From the NCBI GenBank assembly GCA_020438865.1, contig JAGQTU010000014.1:1-64000 (forward strand): a DNA stretch of 64,000 bases. The letters run 5' to 3'. Under the pieces are notes generated by a model. That model ran no database searches, was not told the DNA's origin, and was given only the letters and a program-made list of their open reading frames with translations. A program made the translations under genes and the position numbers. Within the stretch, counting starts at the first letter, position 1; each line of letters opens with the position of its first letter. Source of the DNA: Mycobacterium sp. Its GTDB lineage: Bacteria; Actinomycetota; Actinomycetes; Mycobacteriales; Mycobacteriaceae. Of the stretch, positions 8,033 through 15,096 are shown in pieces.

Positions 8033-9013
8033 TCAGCCCGATACACCCGAGACCAGCAGGCGGAAGCGCGCCGGGGACAGATCGCTGCCGATACCGATGC
8101 GCGGCAACGCCAGCGGATCCGACGACCCGTCGGCGAACCCGTGCGTCGTCGACAGCGCCCAACGCACTCCCCGGCGGCGCAGCGCCGCCTTCGCGCGGTC
8201 GTCGAAATCCTGCGCACGGCCGTTGGGGTATGCGAAAATCACAGGTGCACAACCGGTCTCACGCTCCAGGATCGCGCACGACTCGGATACCTCGCGCTCG
8301 ACCTTGTCGTCGGAACACCGCGACAGGATCGGATGCGTCGAGGTGTGCGGATACAGGGCCACCTCGGCGGCCCGGGTCAGCTCGTGGGCCTCATCCCAGG
8401 AGAGCAGCCGGAACGGCCCCGGCTCCGTCACGTCGGCCCCCAGCGCCGCCAGCAGGGTCTCGAGCCGGTCGGCGCGCTCGGCATCGGGAAGTTCCTTGAG
8501 CCGGTGCACGGCGGCCGCATAGGCGGCGCCGCGCTGTGCGTCGTCACCGAGCGGGTGGCGGCCGAGGTCGAGAACCGTCAGATCCGCCTCGGGCAGTTCG
8601 GTTCGGGCGAACGCCAGCCACAGCCGGTCGGGCCACAGGGTCTCGGCGCTGCCCATCGGCCCGGTGGCCAGGAAGACCGCCGCCGGCAGCCCCAGATCCC
8701 GCAGAATCGGCGCCGCCTGTGTCAGCAGGTTCTGCGTTCCGTCGTCGAACGTGATGACCGCCGCGTGATCGGGAAGGGTGCCGCGCCGCAGTCGATCCAG
8801 CGCCTCCTCCAGTGGCAGCACCGAGAACACGCGCCGGACGTAGTCCAGTTGGCGGCGCAGGGTGGCGGCGTCCAGCACATGCCAGCACGGCGGGGACAGC
8901 GGCTCGGGCTCGACACCGTGGAACATCAGGATGGCGAGCCGGCGGCGGTTTTGCCGGCGACCCAATTTGGACAGGCCGGCCGCGCAGAGTAGCTGGGCCG
9001 CAAGCTCCTTCAC
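8033..9013 (-). CDS. polysaccharide deacetylase (NodB-like, carbohydrate esterase 4)
   Basis: 326 residues. The NodB core shows the catalytic and metal aspartates D90-D91 in ITFDDGTQN and the metal-binding HxxxH as H223 and H227 in YPHTSTHPIL. The usual glycine-tyrosine after FDDG is replaced by TQN, so activity may be altered. Family enzymes remove acetyl groups from N-acetylated glycans. GTG at 9013 is chosen because an AAGGAG site lies 6-7 bases upstream; the in-frame GTG at 9034 has none. There is no obvious signal peptide, unusual for a wall enzyme, so it may act on a cytoplasmic glycolipid intermediate together with the flanking glycosyltransferases. Confidence 0.82.
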   Translation of the reverse strand: MKELAAQLLCAAGLSKLGRRQNRRRLAILMFHGVEPEPLSPPCWHVLDAATLRRQLDYVRRVFSVLPLEEALDRLRRGTLPDHAAVITFDDGTQNLLTQAAPILRDLGLPAAVFLATGPMGSAETLWPDRLWLAFARTELPEADLTVLDLGRHPLGDDAQRGAAYAAAVHRLKELPDAERADRLETLLAALGADVTEPGPFRLLSWDEAHELTRAAEVALYPHTSTHPILSRCSDDKVEREVSESCAILERETGCAPVIFAYPNGRAQDFDDRAKAALRRRGVRWALSTTHGFADGSSDPLALPRIGIGSDLSPARFRLLVSGVSG

Positions 9014-9076
9014 GATGGCTCCTTCAGGTGCCACAGGTTTGCTGGACTCTTCTCGGCGTGAAAACCAACCGAAAGT

Positions 9077-9098
9077 TTGTTACGTTGGCAAGTAACAA
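9077..9098. promoter_or_regulatory. 22-bp palindrome between divergent deacetylase and GT4 genes
   Basis: TTGTTAC and GTAACAA are perfect 7-bp arms around an 8-bp spacer. The site is in the AT-rich gap of about 130 bp between the divergent starts at 9013 and 9145, so one dimeric regulator bound here could control both directions. No regulator gene adjoins it. Confidence 0.5.
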
Positions 9099-9144
9099 TA
9101 TCCCCTTCCCGTAGTTCAAGCGAAAACAAGGAAGTTCGCCGCAA

Positions 9145-10371
9145 ATGACGGTCACTCGCGAAACCGCGCCACCGACCGAGACGCGCGTACTCATGGTGTT
9201 GGACTCCTTCAACTTCGGCGGTGCCGAGAACCTGATCGCCGAGCTGGGGCGGTTCAGACCGGCCGGACTCGAGCTGTCGGTGGCCAGTCTGGCACCCGAG
9301 AACGATGGCCGCACCGCGATGCTTGACCGGCTCGCCGCGGCCGGCCTGCGCCCCCGATTCCTGTCGGTACGCCGGCTGCTGGACCCGGCCGGCTTCGTTC
9401 GGCTCGTCCGGACGCTGCGGCACGCCCAGGCCGACGTCATACACGCGCATCTGGGCTACTGCGCAATCCTCGTGACGCTGGCCGCGCGACTGGCCGGTAA
9501 GCCGGTCGTCACCACCCTGCACGTGAGCCCGCAGGATGACGCGACCTTCGGCGAGTTCATCAAGGAACGGCTCGCGGTGCGCATCCCGTCCCGGCTCGGG
9601 CGGCTGGTGCTCGTCTCGCACCACCTCTACCACCGGTACGCCGAGCGGCACGGGCCCGCCCGTGACACCTGGCGGGTGATCCCCAACGCCATCGACGTCG
9701 AGCGCTACACGCCGGCTCGCGGATCCGCAGGCAGCGACCGCCCGGTGTGGGCCGTCGTCGCCGCCCTGCGGCCCAAGAAGAACCACCTCGATCTGATCCG
9801 GGCCTGGACCGAGGTCGCCGCCGTGCATCCCGGCGCCACCCTGCTGGTGGTCGGCGACGGGCCGTGCCGCGCCGAGCTCGAAAGGGCCGTCGCCGAGGCC
9901 GGCCTCACGCGCTCGGTGCAGTTCCTGGGCAGCCGCACCGACGTGTGCGAGATCCTGCAGGGCGTTGACGGGGTGGTCTCGGCGTCCGTCGACGAGGCGC
10001 TGCCGACCGCGCTCATCGAGGCCGCCGCCTGCGGCGTGCCCATCGTGGCGGCCGACGCGGGCGGTACCCGCGAGATCGTGCTGGACGGTGTCACCGGCCG
10101 CCTGGTCCCACTGCACGACGTGCCGGCGCTCACCGGGGCCCTGCTGGAGGTGATGGGCGACCCGGTCCGGGCGGCCGGTTACGGCAGGGCGGCCCGGGCC
10201 CTGGCCGAGCAGACCTACGCCATGCCGGCCTGGGCGAACCAGTTGCGCGGGCTCTACCGCGAAGTGATCGATGCGCCTAGCCGAAGAAGGCGCGGACATC
10301 GTCGGCGAACAGTTCCGGCTGTTCGAACGCCGCGAAATGCCCGCCCCGAGGCATGTCGGTCCAGTGCGTGA
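9145..10371 (+). CDS. GT4-family glycosyltransferase
   Basis: 408 residues with a GT-B fold. The N-terminal domain starts VLMVLDSFNFGGAENLIAEL (acceptor side), and the C-terminal nucleotide-sugar domain carries the EX7E motif at Glu284 and Glu292 (EALPTALIE) followed by AADAGGTREIV. Such retaining enzymes add mannose, glucose or similar sugars to lipid or polysaccharide acceptors. It is divergent from the deacetylase and shares the palindromic promoter region. The recognisable domain ends near residue 375; the last ~33 residues are Arg-rich and lie over the 3' end of the convergent epoxide hydrolase gene (95-bp overlap), so this tail is probably a read-on into its complement. Confidence 0.85.
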   Translation: MTVTRETAPPTETRVLMVLDSFNFGGAENLIAELGRFRPAGLELSVASLAPENDGRTAMLDRLAAAGLRPRFLSVRRLLDPAGFVRLVRTLRHAQADVIHAHLGYCAILVTLAARLAGKPVVTTLHVSPQDDATFGEFIKERLAVRIPSRLGRLVLVSHHLYHRYAERHGPARDTWRVIPNAIDVERYTPARGSAGSDRPVWAVVAALRPKKNHLDLIRAWTEVAAVHPGATLLVVGDGPCRAELERAVAEAGLTRSVQFLGSRTDVCEILQGVDGVVSASVDEALPTALIEAAACGVPIVAADAGGTREIVLDGVTGRLVPLHDVPALTGALLEVMGDPVRAAGYGRAARALAEQTYAMPAWANQLRGLYREVIDAPSRRRRGHRRRTVPAVRTPRNARPEACRSSA

Positions 10372-11371
10372 TGTGGTAGCGGGACTCACACCAACTCCGC
10401 GGTGACGGCACGATCTCCTTGGGGAACGCCGCCACGCCGGTCGGCGCCTGCACCGGGCCGGCCTCGAGCATCTTCTTGAAGCTCTCCCAGTAGAGCCGGG
10501 CCGATGAGGTGGCCGACGCGGTGGCCCAGTACAGCATCACGTTGTCGAGCATCTCGTCGCGGGTCAGCACGTTCTCGGGATGGCCGTCGCAGTCGGTCCA
10601 GGCCCAGAACTTCTCCACGATCCAGGCCAGCTGTCCCACCGGGGAATCGGTCAGGCCGTACCCGAGCGTCTGCGGCCGGGTGGCCTGCTCCTCGGAATAG
10701 CCGGTCCCCCACTGCACATGGTGGGCGATCGCCGCCATCGCCGCGGCCTCCTCGGCGGTGGGGTTCTGTGCGCTCTCCGGCGTCGGGAAGCCCAGCGGCA
10801 TGTTGATGTGAATCGACTTGCAGCCCCGGCCGTTTCGGCCCATCTGGGCGGTGACGGCCGAGCCCCAGTCGCCGCCCTGGGCACCGTAGCTCTCGTAGCC
10901 GAGCCGGGCCATCAGCGTCGCCCAGGCGTCGGCGACCTTCTCGACCGACCATCCCGTGCGGCTGGGCTTACCGGAGAATCCGTAACCGGGCAGCGACGGG
11001 CACACCACGTGGAAGTCGGCCGCCAGCGGTTCGATCACCTTGTGGAACTCCACGATCGATCCGGGCCAGCCGTGGGTGATGATCAGCGGGAACGCGTTCG
11101 GGTTCGACGAGCGCTGGTGGATGAAATGGATGTCCAGCCCGTCGATCTCGGTGACGAACTGGTCGAACCGGTTCAGGGCGGCCTCGCGGGCCCGCCAGTC
11201 GTACTCGTCGGCCCAGTAGCCGGCCAGCTCGCGGGTGTACGCCAGGGGGATGCCCTGGCTCCAGTCGTCGACGCACTCGCGCTCCGGCCAGCGGGTCCGG
11301 GTCAGCCGGTCCCGCAGGTCGGTCAGGACGGGGTCGGGAACCGCGATGCGGTAGGGACGAACCTCGGTCAT
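10277..11371 (-). CDS. epoxide hydrolase with EHN N-terminal domain
   Basis: 364 residues. An N-terminal EHN domain (about 1-110, including the WSQGIPLAYTRELAGYWAD segment) precedes an alpha/beta hydrolase fold. Visible catalytic features are the oxyanion HGWPG at 100-104, nucleophile Asp168 in GGDWGS, lid tyrosine near 294, and His345 in GGHFAAFEQPE. It hydrates epoxides to vicinal diols, using an aspartyl ester intermediate in the cytoplasm. ATG at 11371 has a normal family length. It stands alone between the GT4 gene (convergent overlap) and a small exported protein gene. Confidence 0.88.
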   Translation of the reverse strand: MTEVRPYRIAVPDPVLTDLRDRLTRTRWPERECVDDWSQGIPLAYTRELAGYWADEYDWRAREAALNRFDQFVTEIDGLDIHFIHQRSSNPNAFPLIITHGWPGSIVEFHKVIEPLAADFHVVCPSLPGYGFSGKPSRTGWSVEKVADAWATLMARLGYESYGAQGGDWGSAVTAQMGRNGRGCKSIHINMPLGFPTPESAQNPTAEEAAAMAAIAHHVQWGTGYSEEQATRPQTLGYGLTDSPVGQLAWIVEKFWAWTDCDGHPENVLTRDEMLDNVMLYWATASATSSARLYWESFKKMLEAGPVQAPTGVAAFPKEIVPSPRSWCESRYHITHWTDMPRGGHFAAFEQPELFADDVRAFFG

Positions 11372-11397
11372 GGATCGAGGCTAGGCCAGGCGCCCGC

Positions 11398-11676
11398 CTA
11401 CCAGCCGAACATCCCCCACATGGGTTCGTCGGCTTCCTCGCCCATGATGCCGAGGTCGTTCGGGGTGGCGGTCAACTGGGAGTTGCCCGGACTGGCGCAG
11501 TCGGTCTCCTGGCCACCGATGACGGCGCTGCCGCCCATGGTCTCGCAGCCGGGCAGCAGGGGGTTACCGGCACCGCCGCCGCCGTACTCGTCGGCCGCGG
11601 CGAGCGGGGCGGTCGCCAGCGCCGCCACGGCTCCGGCGGTCGCCGCGAACATGGCCAGTGCGTGTCGCTTCTGCAT
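11398..11676 (-). CDS. small exported protein, two-cysteine mycobacterial type
   Basis: 92 residues. A Sec signal peptide (basic MQKRH, hydrophobic 8-28, cleavage likely after APLAAA) is followed by a Gly-rich segment and the element CETMGGSAVIGGQETDCASP, with two cysteines likely forming a disulfide. It ends in MWGMFGW. This type of small secreted protein is common in mycobacteria but I know no function. ATG at 11676 is preferred to an in-frame TTG at 11679. It is divergent from the hemophore-like gene across a 93-bp promoter holding two palindromes. Confidence 0.7.
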   Translation of the reverse strand: MQKRHALAMFAATAGAVAALATAPLAAADEYGGGGAGNPLLPGCETMGGSAVIGGQETDCASPGNSQLTATPNDLGIMGEEADEPMWGMFGW

Positions 11677-11705
11677 CAACGTGCCCTTCGTCCGTGGGGT
11701 GACTG

Positions 11706-11718
11706 GGTTATCGTAACC
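11706..11718. promoter_or_regulatory. inverted repeat GGTTA-TCG-TAACC in divergent promoter
   Basis: Perfect 5-bp arms around 3 bp, located between two divergent genes for exported proteins and 5 bp from a second, longer palindrome. Probably part of an operator. Confidence 0.4.
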
Positions 11719-11723
11719 GGGGA

Positions 11724-11741
11724 ACTTACGACAACGTAAGT
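11724..11741. promoter_or_regulatory. 18-bp palindrome ACTTACG-ACAA-CGTAAGT
   Basis: Perfect 7-bp arms around ACAA, about 30 bp upstream of the hemophore-like start at 11770 and 50 bp from the opposite start. Size and symmetry fit a TetR-type operator. No regulator gene lies next to it. Confidence 0.5.
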
Positions 11742-11769
11742 CGTTGCAGCCTCGAACGTCAGGAGTCCC

Positions 11770-12138
11770 ATGTCAACCGCTACGCATGCCGCCCGCCGTG
11801 CCGCGGCGGCAGTCCTCGGCGCCGGTGCCGTCCTGCTCGCGGGCGCCGCGACGGCCGCCGCCGATCCCGCCCCCGGCTGCGGCGCCGCCGACATCACCGC
11901 CGTCGAGGGTCAGGTCGCCACGGGCATGAGCGCCTACTTCTTCACCCATCCGGATGTGAACGCGTTCTTCAGCAGCGTGCAGGGCCTGCCGAAGGCCGAT
12001 GCGTTCGCAAAGACGAAGGCCTATCTGGCGGCCAATCCGCAGGTGCAGGACGAGATCAACGCCATCCGCGGGCCGGTGTTCGACCTGCGCAATCGGTGCG
12101 GAATCCCGACCAACAACCTGATTCGCGGGGTGCTGTAG
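11770..12138 (+). CDS. hemophore-related exported protein (Rv0203-like family)
   Basis: 122 residues. The signal peptide (1-31) ends ATAAA, giving a mature helical protein with Cys37 near its start and Cys110 near its end, the disulfide layout of the mycobacterial hemophore family. Internal helices include TGMSAYFFTHPDVNAFFSSV. Family members such as Rv0203 bind heme outside the cell, but this residue set does not prove heme binding. AGGAG at 11761-11765 precedes the ATG. It lies directly upstream of a ferredoxin-reductase-P450 operon on the same strand, separated by 46 bp with a separate promoter. Confidence 0.75.
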   Translation: MSTATHAARRAAAAVLGAGAVLLAGAATAAADPAPGCGAADITAVEGQVATGMSAYFFTHPDVNAFFSSVQGLPKADAFAKTKAYLAANPQVQDEINAIRGPVFDLRNRCGIPTNNLIRGVL

Positions 12139-12170
12139 CCGTACCGCCGCGGACGGCCACCGACTCGCAT

Positions 12171-12176
12171 TAGTCT
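12171..12176 (+). promoter_or_regulatory. -10 element TAGTCT for the ferredoxin-P450 operon
   Basis: A TANNNT hexamer ends 8 nt before the ATG at 12185 with no ribosome binding site between, so the mRNA is probably leaderless. Confidence 0.55.
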
Positions 12177-12184
12177 CAGCGCTC

Positions 12185-12400
12185 ATGCGCGTGGTCGTCG
12201 ATCTGAACAAGTGCCAGGGGTACGCGCAGTGCGTCCCCCTGGCTCCCGAGGTGCTCCGGCTCGTCGGTGAAGAGGCACTGGCCTACGACCCGAACCCCGA
12301 CGAGTCCCAACGACAGCAGGTGTTGCGCGCGGTCGCCTCCTGCCCGGTGCAGGCCATCATCCTGGAACTGGACCCGCCCGCGGACCGGGACACCCTGTGA
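12185..12400 (+). CDS. 3Fe-4S ferredoxin (P450-associated)
   Basis: 71 residues. Cluster ligands Cys10 and Cys16 (CQGYAQC) and Cys53-Pro54 fit the C-x5-C...CP pattern of mycobacterial 3Fe-4S ferredoxins. The variable fourth-ligand position is tyrosine (Tyr13). It passes electrons from a reductase to cytochrome P450. Its stop overlaps the reductase start (GTGA), and the P450 follows, so all three form one transcriptional and probably functional unit. Confidence 0.92.
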   Translation: MRVVVDLNKCQGYAQCVPLAPEVLRLVGEEALAYDPNPDESQRQQVLRAVASCPVQAIILELDPPADRDTL

Positions 12401-13794
12401 ACGGGACCTACCGGCTCGACGAGGTCGTCGCCAAGTTCCGCGCCGAGGGCCGGATCGCCATCGTCGGCGCCTCGCTGGCGGGCCTGCGCGCGGCGGAGGC
12501 GTTGCGGGACAAGGGCTTCGAAGGCTCCCTGACCATCATCGGCGACGAGCCGCACGAACCGTACGACCGTCCGCCGCTGTCCAAACAGGTGCTCAAGGGC
12601 TGGGTGCCCGCCGATCACACCAAGCTGCCGCGGCTACGCCGGGTGGACGCCGACTGGAAACTCGGGGTGGCCGCGGTCGGCCTGGACCGCGCCAACCACA
12701 TCGTCAAACTCGGCAACGGGGAGGACGTCGAGTATGACCGGCTGCTGATCGCCACCGGCACCCGGGCGCGGCCGTGGCCCAACCCCGAGGAGGGCGCGCT
12801 GCAGGGTGTTTTCACGGTACGGACCGTGGAGGATGCCGCCGCCCTGGCCGCGGCGTTGCGGGCCGGCCCGAACCGGGTCCTGGTCGTGGGCTCCGGCTTC
12901 GTCGGCTCGGAGATCGCCTCGGTGTGCCGCGATCTGGACCTGGCCGTCACGGTGGCCGAGCGCGGCAAGGGCCCGCTGATGGGTGCGCTGGGCGGGGTGA
13001 TCAGTGAGATCGCCGCGGGCATGATGCGCGATGCCGGGGTCGACCTGCGCACCGGAGTCGCGGTGCAGGGCCTCGAGGGCGACGCGGGGCACGTCCGTCG
13101 GGCCCATCTCTCCGATGGCACCGTCCTCGAGGTCGACGTGGTGGTGGCCTCGCTCGGCTCGATCCGTAACGTGGAGTGGCTCGACGGCGCCGGCCTGGCC
13201 GCCGGGCAATGGGGGCTGGCCTGTGACGCCGGCTGCCGGGCCTTCGACATCAACGGTGTGGTGACCGACCACATCTTCGTCGCCGGTGACGTCGCGCGCG
13301 CCCCGCACGTGCTCTACGACTACGAGTTCCTGTCCCAGGAGCATTGGGACAACGCGGTTTTCGGCGCCCGGGTGGCGGCCAACAACATGCTGCACCTCGA
13401 GGTGGGCCGGCGTCCGCACCTGCCGCTGCCGTCGTTCTGGTCGGGGCAGTTCGGGGTGAACATCAAGAGCGTCGGGGTGTGCTCCTACGGCGACGAGATA
13501 GTCTTCACCCAGGGCTCGCCCGGCGATCGGCGCTTCGCCGCCGCGTACGGCAAGCGCGGCCGCATCGTCGGCGCGGTCACCTTCAACCACGGCAAGTGGC
13601 TGCCCTACTACGCCTCGCTGATCGAGAAGTCGGCGCCATTCCCACCCCCGCCGCCCGGCTACGACCGCCCGTCCGACGCCGAGGTGATGCCCGCGCGCTT
13701 CCCGGACCCGCGGGAGCCCTCGGGCAACCCGGACGTGGTGCTCACCGGACACGACCCCACCGACCGCAGCGCCGAGTTCCGGCCGCGCCCTTAA
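12397..13794 (+). CDS. NAD(P)H-ferredoxin reductase (FAD-dependent, P450 system)
   Basis: 465 residues. The FAD-binding GASLAG motif is near residue 24, the NAD(P)H-binding VVGSGFVGSE near 165-175, and the FAD ribityl-binding motif IFVAGDVA near 290. The C-terminal domain is of the putidaredoxin-reductase type, with a proline-rich extension (about residues 410-465) beyond the usual end. It would reduce the preceding 3Fe-4S ferredoxin. GTG at 12397 overlaps the ferredoxin stop. An AAGGAG site for the next gene overlaps its stop codon. Confidence 0.88.
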   Translation: MNGTYRLDEVVAKFRAEGRIAIVGASLAGLRAAEALRDKGFEGSLTIIGDEPHEPYDRPPLSKQVLKGWVPADHTKLPRLRRVDADWKLGVAAVGLDRANHIVKLGNGEDVEYDRLLIATGTRARPWPNPEEGALQGVFTVRTVEDAAALAAALRAGPNRVLVVGSGFVGSEIASVCRDLDLAVTVAERGKGPLMGALGGVISEIAAGMMRDAGVDLRTGVAVQGLEGDAGHVRRAHLSDGTVLEVDVVVASLGSIRNVEWLDGAGLAAGQWGLACDAGCRAFDINGVVTDHIFVAGDVARAPHVLYDYEFLSQEHWDNAVFGARVAANNMLHLEVGRRPHLPLPSFWSGQFGVNIKSVGVCSYGDEIVFTQGSPGDRRFAAAYGKRGRIVGAVTFNHGKWLPYYASLIEKSAPFPPPPPGYDRPSDAEVMPARFPDPREPSGNPDVVLTGHDPTDRSAEFRPRP

Positions 13795-13807
13795 GGAGAC
13801 GCACGTC

Positions 13808-15067
13808 ATGGACGCCGCAACCGCCTGGGCCGAGGCGATGAAGTTCGAGAATCGTCCCAACCCCTACCCGTACTACGAGGAACTGCGCAAGACCCCGGTG
13901 GCCAAGGTGTCGGAGAAGACCTACGTGGTCACCGGCTACCCGGAAGCCGTTGCGCTGGCACATGATCCACGGATCAGCTCCGACATCAGCCGCAGCCCGT
14001 CGGGAATGTTCGGCGAGAAGGAGGTGCACCTCGAACCGACGGAGGCCGCCCAGGGGCGCGATCTGAGCATGCTGGTCTCCGACCCGCCCGAGCACGACCG
14101 GATGCGCCGCCAGTTCATGCGGCATTTCGGCCCGCCGCACACCCCGGACCTGATCCCGAGCATGGGCGCCATGGTCGAAGACCTGGCCAATTCCCTGCTG
14201 GACAAGGTCGCAGCCCGCGGTGGCACCCGGATGGATGTGGTCGAGGACTTCTCCTATCCGATCCCGGTGTCGGTGATCTTCCGGGTGATGGGTGCGCCGA
14301 TCGCAGACGAACCGAAGTTCCACGGCTGGGTGACCGACTTCCTGCAGGGCGCCGATCTGGGGCCGGAGGCCGACACCGAGGCGGGCCGGGCGGCGGCGGC
14401 GAAGGCGGTGGCCAGCGCGGGCGAATTGGACGCCTACGTCCGCGATCTCGTGGCCCGCTTAGCCCGCGAACCGGGGCCCGGGCTGCTGTCGGCGGTGCTG
14501 CACGACGACGGCCCCGACGGCCCGGTGTCGATCGCGGAGGCGGAGTCCAACACCCAGCTGTTGCTGGTCGCCGGGCACGACTCGACGGTGAACACCCTCA
14601 GCAACTGCATCATGACGCTGCTGCGCAACCAGGGCTCCTGGGATCTGGTCCGGGACAACCCCGACCTGATCCCGCGCACGGTCGAGGAGGTGCAGCGGCT
14701 GCAGGGTGCGGTGCAGTTCTTCCCGAGCCGCTGGGCCACCGCGGACATCGAGATCGGCGGGACCCGGATCCCGGCCGGCTCGGCGGTCTTCCTGGTATGG
14801 GCGGCCGCCAACCGCGACCCGCGCCAGTTCGAGAACCCGGACCGGTTCGACCCGATGCGCACCGACAACGAGCACCTCGGCTTCGGCAGCGGCATCCACA
14901 CCTGCTTCGGCGGCCCGCTGGCCCGCCTGGAGATCAACATCGCCCTGGAGGTCTTCCTGCGCCGGGTGCGCTCCCCCCGGCTGGTGGTCGACCCGCCGCC
15001 GTACCGGCACAACCAGGTGTTCCGCGGGCCCCGGCACCTGTGGGTGGATTACGCCTCGATCGACTGA
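13808..15067 (+). CDS. cytochrome P450
   Basis: 419 residues. I-helix oxygen-activation motif AGHDS at 255-259, ExxR at Glu294-Arg297, and heme-thiolate loop FGSGIHTCFG with Cys366 are all present. It is a soluble class I bacterial P450, and its redox partners are encoded immediately upstream. AAGGAG at 13793-13798 precedes the ATG. Substrate is unknown; I cannot assign the CYP family. Mycobacterial P450s of this size often hydroxylate lipids, sterols or terpenoids. Confidence 0.93.
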   Translation: MDAATAWAEAMKFENRPNPYPYYEELRKTPVAKVSEKTYVVTGYPEAVALAHDPRISSDISRSPSGMFGEKEVHLEPTEAAQGRDLSMLVSDPPEHDRMRRQFMRHFGPPHTPDLIPSMGAMVEDLANSLLDKVAARGGTRMDVVEDFSYPIPVSVIFRVMGAPIADEPKFHGWVTDFLQGADLGPEADTEAGRAAAAKAVASAGELDAYVRDLVARLAREPGPGLLSAVLHDDGPDGPVSIAEAESNTQLLLVAGHDSTVNTLSNCIMTLLRNQGSWDLVRDNPDLIPRTVEEVQRLQGAVQFFPSRWATADIEIGGTRIPAGSAVFLVWAAANRDPRQFENPDRFDPMRTDNEHLGFGSGIHTCFGGPLARLEINIALEVFLRRVRSPRLVVDPPPYRHNQVFRGPRHLWVDYASID

Positions 15068-15096
15068 GTGTCGGTGCCGCCTGGCAGTCTGGACGG

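Noticed and set aside
12634-13860. 408-codon minus-strand frame over the ferredoxin reductase
   Set aside because: Antisense to a clear oxidoreductase with all motifs; product has no recognisable fold.
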